A stretch of 64,000 bases of DNA from Rhodospirillales bacterium (GTDB taxonomy: Bacteria; Pseudomonadota; Alphaproteobacteria; Rhodospirillales; UBA2165): positions 1 through 64,000 of the forward strand of contig JAJDXO010000026.1 in the NCBI GenBank assembly GCA_022823235.1, read 5' to 3'. The translations under genes and the position numbers were made by a program. The stretch's first letter is position 1, and the number at the start of each line of letters is the position of its first letter. The notes under the pieces are model-generated. The model was not told where the DNA came from and did not search any database. It saw only the letters and a list, made by a program, of their open reading frames with translations. Positions 7,449-16,379 of the stretch are shown here, piece by piece.

Positions 7449-8153
7449 CTACCCCCGCCGATAGGCGGAGACCCCGCCCAGAGACATGGCGACCGCGTTC
7501 ACGCCGATGGCGGTCAGGACCAGGATCAGCCCCAGGGCCAGGGCCAGGGCCAGATTACCCTTCGACGTTTCGAGCGCGATGGTGGTGGTCATCACCCGGG
7601 TCAGTCCCGCGATGTTGCCGCCGACGATCAATACCGCGCCCACCTCGGCGGTGGCGCGTCCGAAGCCCGCCATCACCGCCGTCACCAAGCTCACCCGCGC
7701 ATCCCACAAAATGGTCCGCACCGCCTGATGGGGCCGGGCACCGAAAGAACACAACTGGTCCCGGTACTCCTCATAGAGGTCCCGGGTCAGCCGGTGGCAA
7801 ATGGCGACGATGATCGGCGTCACCAATACCGCCTGGGCAATGATCATCGCCGTCGGGGTAAACAGAAGCCCCAGAAACCCGAGAGGTCCGGCGCGCGACA
7901 AGAAAAGGTAGATCAGCAGCCCGACGAAGACCGGCGGCAGGCCCATCAGCGCGTTGACCAGGACGATCACGGCCCGGCGGCCGGGAAAGCGGTAAACGGC
8001 AAGCGCCGCGCCCGCCGGCAGGCCGATGGCCGCGGCGATGGCCACCGCGGCCAGGCTCACGGCGAAAGATCGCGCGATAATCTCAAGCAGTTCGGCATCC
8101 AGGGCCGCAATCAGCTGCAGCGCCAAGACGAATGCCTGACCCATGTCGGACAC
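7449..8153 (-). CDS. tupB: Tungstate ABC transporter permease
   Basis: This is a 234-residue inner-membrane protein with five to six hydrophobic segments. It contains FGRATAEVGAVLIVGGNIAG followed by TRVMTTTIALETSKGN, the EAA-like cytoplasmic loop characteristic of TupB-type permeases. Translation probably starts at a GTG at 8153 preceded by GGGGAGAA. It is the first gene of the operon. The 88 bp upstream shows no obvious Moco or tungsten-cofactor riboswitch. Confidence 0.88.
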   Translation of the reverse strand: MSDMGQAFVLALQLIAALDAELLEIIARSFAVSLAAVAIAAAIGLPAGAALAVYRFPGRRAVIVLVNALMGLPPVFVGLLIYLFLSRAGPLGFLGLLFTPTAMIIAQAVLVTPIIVAICHRLTRDLYEEYRDQLCSFGARPHQAVRTILWDARVSLVTAVMAGFGRATAEVGAVLIVGGNIAGLTRVMTTTIALETSKGNLALALALGLILVLTAIGVNAVAMSLGGVSAYRRG

Positions 8154-8241
8154 GGCTTCTCCCCGGGCGGGCGTAAGGTCTTATTGTTGAAAGAGTTTTA
8201 GCGAAGCAACTCGCCATGCGCCAGCGCCGCCGATCACCGGC

Positions 8242-9174
8242 CTATTCGCCGGCCTTCCTGTGTCCCCGGATCACCATCAGAATTCCGGAGATCACCAGCG
8301 CCGCCGCAACGACATGAAAGATTTCGAGGGTCTCGCCGAGAAACGGGATCGCCAGCGCGGCGCCGTAAATCGGGAATAGATTGACGAAGATGGCCGCCCG
8401 ATTGGGTCCCACCGCCCGGTTGCCGGCGTTCCAGAGAAAGATGGAGACGACGGAAATAATCACCGCCATGAACAGAATGACCAGCCCGTTCGTCGGGGTA
8501 AAGACGACCGGGCGGACATAAATCGTCTCCCAGATGTAGAACGGCAGGAGCATCACCGATCCGGACGCCGCAATTATGAACAGCAGGCTCAGCAGGCCGA
8601 ACCCCCGCGGCAGCCGGTGCAGCATTACCGCATAGCCGGCGTAAGCCACCGTCGCGGCGATCACCATGATATCGCCGATATTGAACTGGAACGCCGTGAG
8701 TACCGTCAGGTCCGCTTTCGAGACGCCGATCAGGACCCCGAACAAGGCGGCGGCGAGCCCGATGGATTGCACCCAGGACAGCCGGTGGCGAAGAATGAGA
8801 AACGCAACGAGGGCGGTCATCGCGGGCTGGCTGGAATTGACCAGGGTGCCGCTGATGGCGGTGGTGAAGTTGACCCCGGCAAACAGCATGACGCTCCCGA
8901 TCATCTGTAGAACGGAGAGCAACAGAAACAAACCGATCCTGGGCCGGATCAGCGGCCAGCGGTCGATCAGGTCCCGCCAGACAAAGGGCAGCATGATCAG
9001 GGCGGCAATGCTCCAGCGCCAAAAGGTCAGGCCGACGCCCGGCAGATCGGCGCGCATGCCGCGGGCGAAAATAATCCCGATGGCCCACAGAAACACCGTG
9101 ACGGCCAGCATCAGATAGGCGGCTCGGGTGGAAGGCGCGTATTCCTCGACGGTGCGCACAAACGCCAATCGCAC
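8242..9174 (-). CDS. DMT (EamA) family transporter, copy 2
   Basis: This 310-residue membrane protein has ten predicted hydrophobic segments arranged as two EamA repeats. Characteristic phrases are VNFTTAISGTLVNSSQPAMTAL at the first repeat and WNAGNRAVGPNRAAIFVNLFPIYGAALA at the second. The start codon is a GTG that directly follows the stop of the upstream DMT gene with no gap. It is paralogous to that gene; the two may form a heterodimeric exporter or be simple duplicates. The substrate is unknown. Confidence 0.85.
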   Translation of the reverse strand: MRLAFVRTVEEYAPSTRAAYLMLAVTVFLWAIGIIFARGMRADLPGVGLTFWRWSIAALIMLPFVWRDLIDRWPLIRPRIGLFLLLSVLQMIGSVMLFAGVNFTTAISGTLVNSSQPAMTALVAFLILRHRLSWVQSIGLAAALFGVLIGVSKADLTVLTAFQFNIGDIMVIAATVAYAGYAVMLHRLPRGFGLLSLLFIIAASGSVMLLPFYIWETIYVRPVVFTPTNGLVILFMAVIISVVSIFLWNAGNRAVGPNRAAIFVNLFPIYGAALAIPFLGETLEIFHVVAAALVISGILMVIRGHRKAGE

Positions 9175-10092
9175 CTAGCTTTCCTCCTTCCGCCGTCCGG
9201 TCAGGACGACGGTGGAAATGCCGATGCAGACCAACGCCGCGCCGATAACGTGGAACAGAAACAACTGCTCGCCGAGGAACGTGATGGCGACCGCCGCGCC
9301 GAAGATCGGGATCAAGTTGATGAACATGGTCGCATGAATGGCGCCCACCGCCCTCAAGCCCGCGTTCCAGACGTAGACCGACACTACGCTGCACAGGCCC
9401 AACACGACCGAAACCCAGAAGGTCTCCGCCGATGCCGGCGTCGTTCTATGGAACGCGGTTTCCAGCAGAAAGGTCGGCAGCATGACGACAAGCCCGCTGG
9501 CCATGATGAGGAACAGCATCGCCGACAGGCCAAGGTCGTGGGGAAGGCGCGGGAAATAGATGGCATACGACGCCCAGCCGACCACCGCGATCAACGCGAT
9601 GAAGTCTCCCGGATTGAAGGCAAGCGCCTGCAAAACGGACAGGTCGGCCCGGACGACCATCACCGCGATGCCCGCCAATGCCGCGACGATTCCGGCGCCC
9701 TGCAATCCTCGTATCCGGGTGCCGACGAGAATGGCCGCCATGATGGCAGTGATCGCCGGTTGGGTGGCGTTGGCGACGGTCGCATTGATGGCGGTGGTGA
9801 AATTCACCGCGACAATGATCATGGCCTGGGCGCCGGTCATGAGAAATCCGAGAAAAACCAGCATCTTGAGGTGCCGCCGCAAGACGGGCCAGGCGCGCCG
9901 AAGTTCCGGGAGGGCGATGGGCAGGAGCACCAGGACCGCGACCAGGACGCGCCAGAAATTCATCCCGAACGGCGGAATGGTCTCGTAGAAGGCGCGGCTG
10001 ATGACCGTGTTGACCGCCCAAATGAAGGCCGCGAGCGTCAACAGGACATACGCCAGCGCGGGGCGCGGCGAAAAATTCTCGATCCAATTCAT
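9175..10092 (-). CDS. DMT (EamA) family transporter, copy 1
   Basis: This 305-residue, ten-segment membrane protein has two EamA domains (VNFTTAINATVANATQPAITAI in the first, WNAGLRAVGAIHATMFINLIPIFGAAVA in the second). The near-identical wording with the downstream gene shows a tandem duplication. The ATG at 10092 begins MNWIENFSPRPALAY. It is divergent from the thioesterase gene across 143 bp. Typical family roles are export of metabolites or amino acids. Confidence 0.85.
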   Translation of the reverse strand: MNWIENFSPRPALAYVLLTLAAFIWAVNTVISRAFYETIPPFGMNFWRVLVAVLVLLPIALPELRRAWPVLRRHLKMLVFLGFLMTGAQAMIIVAVNFTTAINATVANATQPAITAIMAAILVGTRIRGLQGAGIVAALAGIAVMVVRADLSVLQALAFNPGDFIALIAVVGWASYAIYFPRLPHDLGLSAMLFLIMASGLVVMLPTFLLETAFHRTTPASAETFWVSVVLGLCSVVSVYVWNAGLRAVGAIHATMFINLIPIFGAAVAITFLGEQLFLFHVIGAALVCIGISTVVLTGRRKEES

Positions 10093-10235
10093 GAATTGGC
10101 GGCCCGGACGTCCCCAAACATTCCCGTACTTGACCCGGACTCTATGCCTCCCGTCCCGACTGGCCAGACATTTCCCCTTGGTGTCCGAATTTCCGGCGCG
10201 CTATCGTGAGGCCGTCAGACCGGGAAGAGGTTTCC

Positions 10236-10661
10236 ATGGCCGACTGGGTTGATTTGACGCGGGGGATCGCGCTGCCGCGCTATTGCGATCATTACGGACA
10301 CATGAACGTCCGTTACTACGCGCAGTTCTTCGATGATGCGGGCTGGCACATCCTCAATCTGGCCGGCATCGCCTTCGAGGATATTCAGGACCGGGGCCTC
10401 GGCACCGTGGTCGCCAACGTCTCCATCGATTTCCACCATGAACTGGCGCGCGGCAAACTGTTCGTCATCCGCGGCGGCTATACGCGGGTGGGCACCAAGA
10501 GTTTCCATCACGAACTCCGCCTCTACGAAGCCGATACCATGACCCACTGCGCCACCCAGACCTCGGTCGAGGTGTTCTTCGACACCAAGGCGCGGAAGGC
10601 CGTGGAAATCCCGGACGATCTCAAGGAAAAGATGTCGGCCCGCGTGGTCGCGACGGATTAG
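10236..10661 (+). CDS. Acyl-CoA thioesterase (4HBT hotdog fold)
   Basis: This 141-residue protein contains YCDHYGHMNVRYYAQFF near its N-terminus, the D..GHMN..YY..F signature of 4-hydroxybenzoyl-CoA-type thioesterases, with the Asp as the likely catalytic residue. FHHELARGKLFVIRG and SFHHELRLY follow in the expected hotdog positions. The ATG at 10236 has GAGG upstream. It is a single gene, convergent with the TAXI binding-protein gene. Confidence 0.85.
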   Translation: MADWVDLTRGIALPRYCDHYGHMNVRYYAQFFDDAGWHILNLAGIAFEDIQDRGLGTVVANVSIDFHHELARGKLFVIRGGYTRVGTKSFHHELRLYEADTMTHCATQTSVEVFFDTKARKAVEIPDDLKEKMSARVVATD

Positions 10662-10668
10662 GCCAAAC

Positions 10669-10697
10669 CAAAAAAGAGGCGGCCCGAAGACCGCCTC
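10669..10697 (-). terminator. Rho-independent terminator after TAXI gene copy 1
   Basis: On the minus strand GAGGCGG / CCGCCTC form a seven-base stem with an eight-base loop followed by a run of T (seen as AAAAAA on the plus strand at 10670-10675). It ends the minus-strand transcript 20 bp after the binding-protein stop. It is the degenerate twin of the terminator at 11957. Confidence 0.8.
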
Positions 10698-10721
10698 CGA
10701 TTCGTGGTCTCCCTCAGCCGG

Positions 10722-11729
10722 CTACTTGATGGCGCCGACCTCCTTGTAGAATTTCAGCGCACCCGGATGGAAATCCATGTTTTCCTGACGGGCGGCGTAC
10801 TTGAGGTTGACCTGCTTCATGTACGGCGCGCTCTTCCGGATATCCTCGATGTTCGTCCAGAACGCCTTGACCATGTTGTAGACGGTCTGCGCGTCAAGGG
10901 TGGAGCGGACGGTGACGCCGAGAACCGCATCGTTGATCCACACGTCGTGCTCATTGACCTGCTGGGCGCCATAGGCGTCCTTGCTGATCGAGCCGGGAAG
11001 CCGGCCGGGCGCAGCAAAGAACTTCTTCAGCTTGTCGTTGCCCATCAGATCGCTCTCCTTCGGAAGGCCCAGGATACGGATCTTGGAGGTGGCCGAGATC
11101 TGCTGAAGCTGGGCGCACGGGTCCAGGCAGCCGATGGTGTAGACGTCGAGCTGACGGTCCTGGAAGGCCTGGAAGGCCGAGGCGAAATTCAGATTGACGC
11201 TCTTGAAGTCTCCCTTCTTGGGTGACAGGCCGGTCGAGGCCGCAATGAACGCCAGACCGTTGACCAGCTGACCACCGGACGGCGGTCCGATAAACGCCTT
11301 CTTGCCCTTCAAGTCAGCCAAAGTCTTGATGCCGGAATCGGCATAGGTCACATAGTGATAGCCGCCGAGCGGGAACCAGAAGACCATATTCAGGTTCTTG
11401 GCGAGCTCCTTGACGTTCTTGAGCTTCTTGTATATCCGCGAACCGTTCTTCATCCAGCCGTAGACCGACGGTGCGGTCATGGACATGTCGATGGACTCCC
11501 GGGCCACGTCGACCATGTGCTTGGTCGCCGTGCCGGTCGCATCGACGGTAATTTCGACCGTGTCGACGTTTTGGTTCACGATGTTGGCGAATGTCGTCAT
11601 CACCAGGTACATGGATGAACCCGGCGCGATGGTCGACATCTTGAGCTGCTTCTTCTGGGCCTGCGCCGCGGTGGCCATGGTCACCGCAAGCAGACCCGCA
11701 ACAGCAAATAGTCCCAGACGTTTCATCAT
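10722..11729 (-). CDS. TAXI family TRAP transporter solute-binding protein, copy 1
   Basis: This 335-residue secreted protein has signal peptide MMKRLGLF...AQAQ and then KKQLKMSTIAPGSSMYLVM, the start of the TAXI domain. It has IGPPSGGQLV and YTIGCLDPCAQLQQ, and it closely matches the adjacent copy over its whole length. GGAGG sits ten bases before the ATG at 11729; a TTG six bases upstream is too close to it. TAXI proteins bind small carboxylates and feed a fused TRAP permease, here the gene at 13042. The gene follows a permease-derived scar, showing that it arose by tandem duplication. Confidence 0.9.
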   Translation of the reverse strand: MMKRLGLFAVAGLLAVTMATAAQAQKKQLKMSTIAPGSSMYLVMTTFANIVNQNVDTVEITVDATGTATKHMVDVARESIDMSMTAPSVYGWMKNGSRIYKKLKNVKELAKNLNMVFWFPLGGYHYVTYADSGIKTLADLKGKKAFIGPPSGGQLVNGLAFIAASTGLSPKKGDFKSVNLNFASAFQAFQDRQLDVYTIGCLDPCAQLQQISATSKIRILGLPKESDLMGNDKLKKFFAAPGRLPGSISKDAYGAQQVNEHDVWINDAVLGVTVRSTLDAQTVYNMVKAFWTNIEDIRKSAPYMKQVNLKYAARQENMDFHPGALKFYKEVGAIK

Positions 11730-11751
11730 TGGCAAGTTACCTCCACTGTTT

Positions 11752-11930
11752 GTTTGCTTCCGGCGCGCTGCTCAACCGGCATTGCGCCATCATGCGTTCC
11801 ACCAGGAACGCCCCAAGTATAACCACAGAACTTATCGCCGCGACCATAGAAACGGGGACCAAAACGGTGACCCCGGCGATTAATCCGACCGTCCGCTGGG
11901 CAGTGCCGATGTCCGCCCGCGAGGCTGCGG
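11752..11930 (-). pseudogene. Duplicated 3' fragment of the TRAP fused-permease gene
   Basis: Read on the minus strand this stretch encodes about 48 residues, including TAQRTVGLIAGVTVLVP and VVILGAFLVERMM. They align with the C-terminus of the intact permease at 13042 (VQRTVRLIAGVTVLVP, AVILGAFVVERMM). A one-base deletion after the MM codons shifts the frame relative to the permease end, and no start codon or N-terminal domain is present. It is therefore a scar of a tandem duplication unit made of permease 3' end, binding protein and terminator. Confidence 0.85.
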
Positions 11931-11956
11931 CGGACTGGAACAGTTTCAGGCCAAAG

Positions 11957-11986
11957 CAAAAAAAGAGGCGGCCCGAGGGCCGCCTC
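11957..11986 (-). terminator. Rho-independent terminator after TAXI gene copy 2
   Basis: GAGGCGGCCC-ga-GGGCCGCCTC is a perfect ten-base stem, followed on the minus strand by seven T. It lies just after the stop of the copy 2 gene and before the permease scar. It resembles the 10669 terminator in stem, flanks and A/T run, so it belongs to the duplicated unit. Confidence 0.85.
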
Positions 11987-12010
11987 CGATAATTTCAGCA
12001 CGGTTTTGGT

Positions 12011-13018
12011 TTACCGCTTCCAAACACCCGCCTCGCGGTAGTACTTCTCCGCGCCGGGATGAAACGGCATGTTCTGTTTGGCCGACGCGAAATCGATGCT
12101 CACTTGACGCATGTAAGGCACGCTTTCCCGAATGGCCCCCAAATTATCCCAGAACGCCTTTGTCATATTGTAGACGGTGTCGGCGCTCAACGTGGAACGC
12201 GCCGTTACGCCGAGGACCGCGTCGTTGACCCAGATGTCAGCGTCGTTGACCTGATTGGCGCCGTAAACGCCCTTGCTGATCTTGCCCTTCGCACGTCCCG
12301 GAATGGTGAAGAATTTCTTCAACGCGGGCGTCGCCGAAAGGTCGGACTCGTTGGGCAGGCCGAGGAACCTGATCTTCGACGTCGCCGTCAATTGCTGCAG
12401 CTGGGCGCATGGGTCCAGGCAGCCGATCGTGTAGACGTCCAATTGCCGATCCTGGAAGGCCTGGAAAGCCGACGCAAAGTTCAAATTGACGCTCTTGAAG
12501 TCCTTCGGCGTAAGACCCACGGCCGCCTTGATGAAGCCGAGACCCGTCACCAATTGCCCACCCGACGGCGGTCCGATGAACGCCTTCTTGCCCTTCAAGT
12601 CGGCCAAAGTCTTGATGCCGGAATCGGCGTAGGTGATATAGTGGAAGCCGCCCAACGGGAACCAGAACACCATATTCAGATTCTTGGCGAGTTCCTTGAC
12701 GTTCTTGAGCTTCTTGTAGATTCGCGTGCCGTCCCTCATCCAGGCATAAACCGCGGGCGAGGTCATGGACATGTCGATGGACTCCCGGGCCACGTCGACC
12801 ATGTGTTTGGTTGCAGTGCCGGTGGCATCAACGGTGATCTCGATATCCTTGCGGTTTTGATTCACCAGATTGGCGAATGTCGTCATCACCAGGTACATGG
12901 ATGAACCCGGCGCGATGGTCGACATCTTAATCTGCTGCTTTTGCTGCGCGACGGCCGCAGAGGTCATCGAAACCGCGAGCAAGCCGGTGACGGCGAATAG
13001 TCCCAAACGTTTCATCAT
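12011..13018 (-). CDS. TAXI family TRAP transporter solute-binding protein, copy 2
   Basis: This 335-residue secreted protein is closely similar to the neighbouring copy (MMKRLGLFAVTGLLAV start; shared SMYLVMTTFAN, KNVKELAKNLNMVFWFPLGG, YTIGCLDPCAQLQQ). Differences concentrate in the mature N-terminus and around residues 235-260 (NESDLSATPALKKFFT versus KESDLMGNDKLKKFFA). It directly follows the permease gene, 23 bp away, and so is the original partner. Diversification of ligand range after duplication is plausible but not shown. Confidence 0.9.
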   Translation of the reverse strand: MMKRLGLFAVTGLLAVSMTSAAVAQQKQQIKMSTIAPGSSMYLVMTTFANLVNQNRKDIEITVDATGTATKHMVDVARESIDMSMTSPAVYAWMRDGTRIYKKLKNVKELAKNLNMVFWFPLGGFHYITYADSGIKTLADLKGKKAFIGPPSGGQLVTGLGFIKAAVGLTPKDFKSVNLNFASAFQAFQDRQLDVYTIGCLDPCAQLQQLTATSKIRFLGLPNESDLSATPALKKFFTIPGRAKGKISKGVYGANQVNDADIWVNDAVLGVTARSTLSADTVYNMTKAFWDNLGAIRESVPYMRQVSIDFASAKQNMPFHPGAEKYYREAGVWKR

Positions 13019-13041
13019 TGGTCGTTTACCTCCGTTTTTAT

Positions 13042-14946
13042 CTAGCTTTCGGCGCGCTGCTCGACCGGCACTGCGCCCATCATGCGTTCCACTACGAACG
13101 CCCCAAGTATAACCGCGGCACTTATCCCCGCGACCATTGGATCGGGGACCAGAACGGTAACCCCGGCGATTAATCTGACCGTCCGCTGGACAATGCCGAT
13201 ATTCGCCCGCGAAAATCCGCCAAGCGATGTCGCAAGTGCCGCGGTGGAGAAAATAAATGCACCCACCCCCCAGGCCAGGCCAAGGTAGCTGAAGCCTTCC
13301 TCCAGCAACACGACACTGGGGTGGTAGACGAAGATGAAAGGAATCAGGAAGCCGGCGATGGCGAGACGCACGGCGACCACGCCGGTCTCGATCGGCTTGG
13401 AGCCGGCGATGGGCGCCGCCGCGAACGCGGCCACCGCAACGGGCGGCGTGATCGCCGACAACACCGCGTAGTAGATGACGAACAAGTGGGTGAGCATCAA
13501 GGAGAGGCCGAGCTTGCCGATGGCCGGACCGATGATCAGCACGATGATCAGGTAGGCCGCGCCGACCGGCACGCCCATGCCCAACAGCAGGCAGCCCACG
13601 GCAACGACGACCAGCGACAGGAACAGACTATCGCCGGCGATAGCCAGGATGGCGGCCGCGAATTTGATGCCGAGGCCCGACATGTTGACCATGCCGACGA
13701 CGAAGCCGATGGCCGCGACGACGATCATGATGGTGGCGCATGTCCGTCCGCCTCGCATCAGCGCCTGCAGAATCACCCGGATGGACCGGAATTCCGGATA
13801 CAGAACCAGGGACAGCACGAACGCGGTAATGAGCCCGTAGAAGCCGGCGTTTTGCGCGGTCCGGCCGGTCAGCAGGACGGCAACGATGACGCCCAGCGGC
13901 ACGAAGAAGGAAATCGAGCGGATCCAGTCGGTGCCGGTCAGGCTGACGCGCTCGGACTTGGGGGTCGGCGTCATGCCCATCTTCCGGGCTTCGAGCCACA
14001 CCACCGTAAACAGGCTGAGGTAGTACATCAGCGCCGGGATGGCCGCCGCAACGATGATGTCCAGATAGGGGATGCCGGTGATGTCGGCCATCAGGAAGGC
14101 GACCGCGCCCATCACCGGCGGCATGATCTGTCCGCCCGTTGAGGCGGTGGCCTCGACGGCGCCAGCGAACTTCGGCTGGAACCCGGTGCGCTTGATCATC
14201 GGGATGGTGAAGACGCCCGTGGTTACCACGTTTGCGACGGCTGCTCCGTTCATGGTTCCGAAACTGGCGCTGCCGACGATGGCGGCATGAGCCGGACCGC
14301 CGCGCAGGGGACCGGTGACGGCAAAGGCGAATTTCAGCAATGTCGCCCCGGCGCCGCTGGCTTCCAGGATGGCGCCAAACAGGATGAACACCAAAACGAT
14401 CTGCCCGACCACCGCCACCGGGCGGCCGAAGACGCCATCGGTGGAGTACCAGAGCTTCTCTGAAATCAGGAACCATTTGACCTCGGGGATATTCAGCGTG
14501 CCCGGGATCAAATTGCCGAAAAACAGGATCAACAGCGACAGAAGGCAGACCAGGAAGAGAGGCATGCCGAAATGCCGGAGCGTCAGATAGAAAATGAGGC
14601 CGACGCCCATGAACCCTACCGCATAGTCGAAGGTCGTGAACTCGACGAAGAAGTCCATCTGCTCGGTCATCAACGTGATCCACAGGTAGTAGATCAGGAA
14701 GAACCCGGCAAAGAAGATTGCGTTGAGCACGACCGACCCGACGCGGACATCCTCACGCTTCACATCCAGGCTTTCGGACGAGAAATAAAGAATGGAGATC
14801 AGGATGGGCAGGCCCGTCGTCACGGCGCGCACCCAAACCTCGTCGAACACGCCGAAACCGGCAACGTAAATGGCGAACCCCGCCAAACCCAATGCCAGCA
14901 GGTCGGCGACCGCCCGGCTATATCGGACGAGACCGTCCACTCCCAT
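13042..14946 (-). CDS. TRAP transporter fused permease (4TM-12TM)
   Basis: This 634-residue integral membrane protein joins DctQ-like and DctM-like parts, as in TAXI-type TRAP systems. It has AFAVTGPLRGGPAHAAIVGS, SGGQIMPPVMGAVAF-like TASTGGQIMPPVMGAVAFL and LGMGVPVGAAYLI, the conserved DctM loops. GGGAGG precedes the ATG at 14946. The C-terminus ends VERMMGAVPVEQRAES. The gene is upstream of the two TAXI genes and downstream of a GMC-derived scar, so an older gene order was probably GMC oxidoreductase followed by this transporter. Confidence 0.92.
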   Translation of the reverse strand: MGVDGLVRYSRAVADLLALGLAGFAIYVAGFGVFDEVWVRAVTTGLPILISILYFSSESLDVKREDVRVGSVVLNAIFFAGFFLIYYLWITLMTEQMDFFVEFTTFDYAVGFMGVGLIFYLTLRHFGMPLFLVCLLSLLILFFGNLIPGTLNIPEVKWFLISEKLWYSTDGVFGRPVAVVGQIVLVFILFGAILEASGAGATLLKFAFAVTGPLRGGPAHAAIVGSASFGTMNGAAVANVVTTGVFTIPMIKRTGFQPKFAGAVEATASTGGQIMPPVMGAVAFLMADITGIPYLDIIVAAAIPALMYYLSLFTVVWLEARKMGMTPTPKSERVSLTGTDWIRSISFFVPLGVIVAVLLTGRTAQNAGFYGLITAFVLSLVLYPEFRSIRVILQALMRGGRTCATIMIVVAAIGFVVGMVNMSGLGIKFAAAILAIAGDSLFLSLVVVAVGCLLLGMGVPVGAAYLIIVLIIGPAIGKLGLSLMLTHLFVIYYAVLSAITPPVAVAAFAAAPIAGSKPIETGVVAVRLAIAGFLIPFIFVYHPSVVLLEEGFSYLGLAWGVGAFIFSTAALATSLGGFSRANIGIVQRTVRLIAGVTVLVPDPMVAGISAAVILGAFVVERMMGAVPVEQRAES

Positions 14947-14963
14947 AACGCCCTGCCTCCCTT

Positions 14964-15041
14964 TTATATTTCCGCCGCGGGCAAAGACGGATTTCCGAGA
15001 ATAGCATCAGACGCACTCCCGGCAACCATCATTGCCGGCGT
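14964..15041 (-). pseudogene. C-terminal remnant of a GMC oxidoreductase gene
   Basis: The minus strand encodes TPAMMVAGSASDAILGNPSL then PAAEI and a TAA stop. The intact GMC protein at 18256 ends VPVMMVAEKASDVILGKPPL then PAAELQV. The match covers 25 codons with roughly 18 identical, in frame to a stop, in the same orientation, but with no upstream coding sequence: it begins right after the dctM stop. It is best read as the tail of a second GMC gene lost when the DctPQM block was inserted or rearranged. Confidence 0.8.
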
Positions 15042-15045
15042 GCGG

Positions 15046-16377
15046 TCAGTTGAACGTCGGCATCACGGACGGCAGGAAGATCGCCAGACCCGGGAGCACG
15101 AATATCAGCGCCAGGACAACGAGATCGGCAATCACGAACGGGACAACGCCGACAAAGATCTTTGTCAGGTCCACGTCCGGAATCACCGATTTTACCGTGA
15201 ACACGTTGATTCCGATGGGCGGCGTGATCAGGCCGAGCTCGACGACGATAATGACGATGATCCCGAACCAGACCAGATAGAAGTCCGGCGGGATACCGGA
15301 CGCGCCGGCCACCGCCTCGAGGGATGGCAGGAACACCGGAACGATCAGCAGCAAAATACCGATGCTCTCGAAGATCATGCCCATAATGATGCAAATCACG
15401 CAGATCATCAGCGGCAGGGTGAACGGACCTAAATTCAACGCATCGGTAAACTCGACCAACGCCCCGGAGAGACCGGCGAAATTCAGGAACTGGCCGAAGA
15501 TCAATGCCGCGCCGCCGATGATGAAAATCCGAGCCGTTACGATGGTCGCATCGGCCGCCACATCGATGATTTCCCGAATGGTCCGCATCCGGCCGCGCGA
15601 CAGGGCAAACATGAACGCGCCGACACAGCCGACGGCGCCCGCTTCGGTCGGCGTAAACACGCCGATATAGATACCGCCCAGCACGAGCAGGAACAGGACG
15701 AAGATCGGCCAGGTCTTGTAGAGCGTCCGGCGCCGTTCGGCCCAACCGACCGGGTCGCCGGGCGGTCCGAGTTCGGGCTTGACCAGCACACTGCCGTACA
15801 CGGCCCCCAAGTAGGAGAGGGTCAGCAGGATGCCCGGTATCACGCCGGCGATGAACATCAGCCCGATATTGGTTTCCGTGACGATGCCGTAGATGATCAT
15901 CGGCACGCTGGGCGGGATCATGATCCCGAGCGTCCCGCCGGCAGCCAGCGTCCCGGAAGCCAGGGAGTCCTTGTACTTGTACTTCCGCATGGGCGGCATG
16001 GCGACCCGCGCCATGGTGGCGGCCGTCGCCAGCGAACTGCCGGAAACGGCCGAGAAGCCGGCGCAGGACAGGACGGTCGCCATGGCGAGTCCGCCCTTGT
16101 ACTTTCCGACCCAGGCATAGCCGGCCTCGAAAAGTTCGTCCGAAATGTTGGCCCGCTGGATGAGGGTTCCCATCATGATAAAGAGGGGCACCACCGACAG
16201 ACCGAACAAGGTCGAAAAATCGAATATCTCCTGGCCCGAAAGGATGACCGCGCCGAAGAAATCGCCCCGTACGTACCAGAAACCGAAGAAGCCGACCGCG
16301 AGGGTCGCATAGGCCAGCGGGATGCCGACGAAGCTCAGGCCCAGGAGAACGGCGAATGCAAAAAGTGAGACAGCCAT
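15046..16377 (-). CDS. dctM: TRAP transporter large permease DctM
   Basis: This 443-residue, 12-segment membrane protein has GFSAVSGSSLATAATMARVAMP, LAAGGTLGIMIPPSVPMIIYG and LITPPIGINVFTVK, all hallmark DctM loops. It starts two bases after the dctQ stop. It forms one transporter with the DctQ and DctP genes upstream. The substrate is unknown; the adjacent GMC oxidoreductase suggests an alcohol or hydroxy acid, which is inference. Confidence 0.92.
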   Translation of the reverse strand: MAVSLFAFAVLLGLSFVGIPLAYATLAVGFFGFWYVRGDFFGAVILSGQEIFDFSTLFGLSVVPLFIMMGTLIQRANISDELFEAGYAWVGKYKGGLAMATVLSCAGFSAVSGSSLATAATMARVAMPPMRKYKYKDSLASGTLAAGGTLGIMIPPSVPMIIYGIVTETNIGLMFIAGVIPGILLTLSYLGAVYGSVLVKPELGPPGDPVGWAERRRTLYKTWPIFVLFLLVLGGIYIGVFTPTEAGAVGCVGAFMFALSRGRMRTIREIIDVAADATIVTARIFIIGGAALIFGQFLNFAGLSGALVEFTDALNLGPFTLPLMICVICIIMGMIFESIGILLLIVPVFLPSLEAVAGASGIPPDFYLVWFGIIVIIVVELGLITPPIGINVFTVKSVIPDVDLTKIFVGVVPFVIADLVVLALIFVLPGLAIFLPSVMPTFN

Positions 16378-16379
16378 GA

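Noticed and set aside
8154..8241. Moco/tungsten riboswitch upstream of tupB
   Set aside because: Only 88 bp, with no multi-stem structure resembling that riboswitch family.
13321..14142. Long plus-strand open frame opposite the TRAP permease (273 codons)
   Set aside because: Low-complexity Asp/Arg/Gln/His-rich antisense translation of membrane-protein codons; no start signal or domain.
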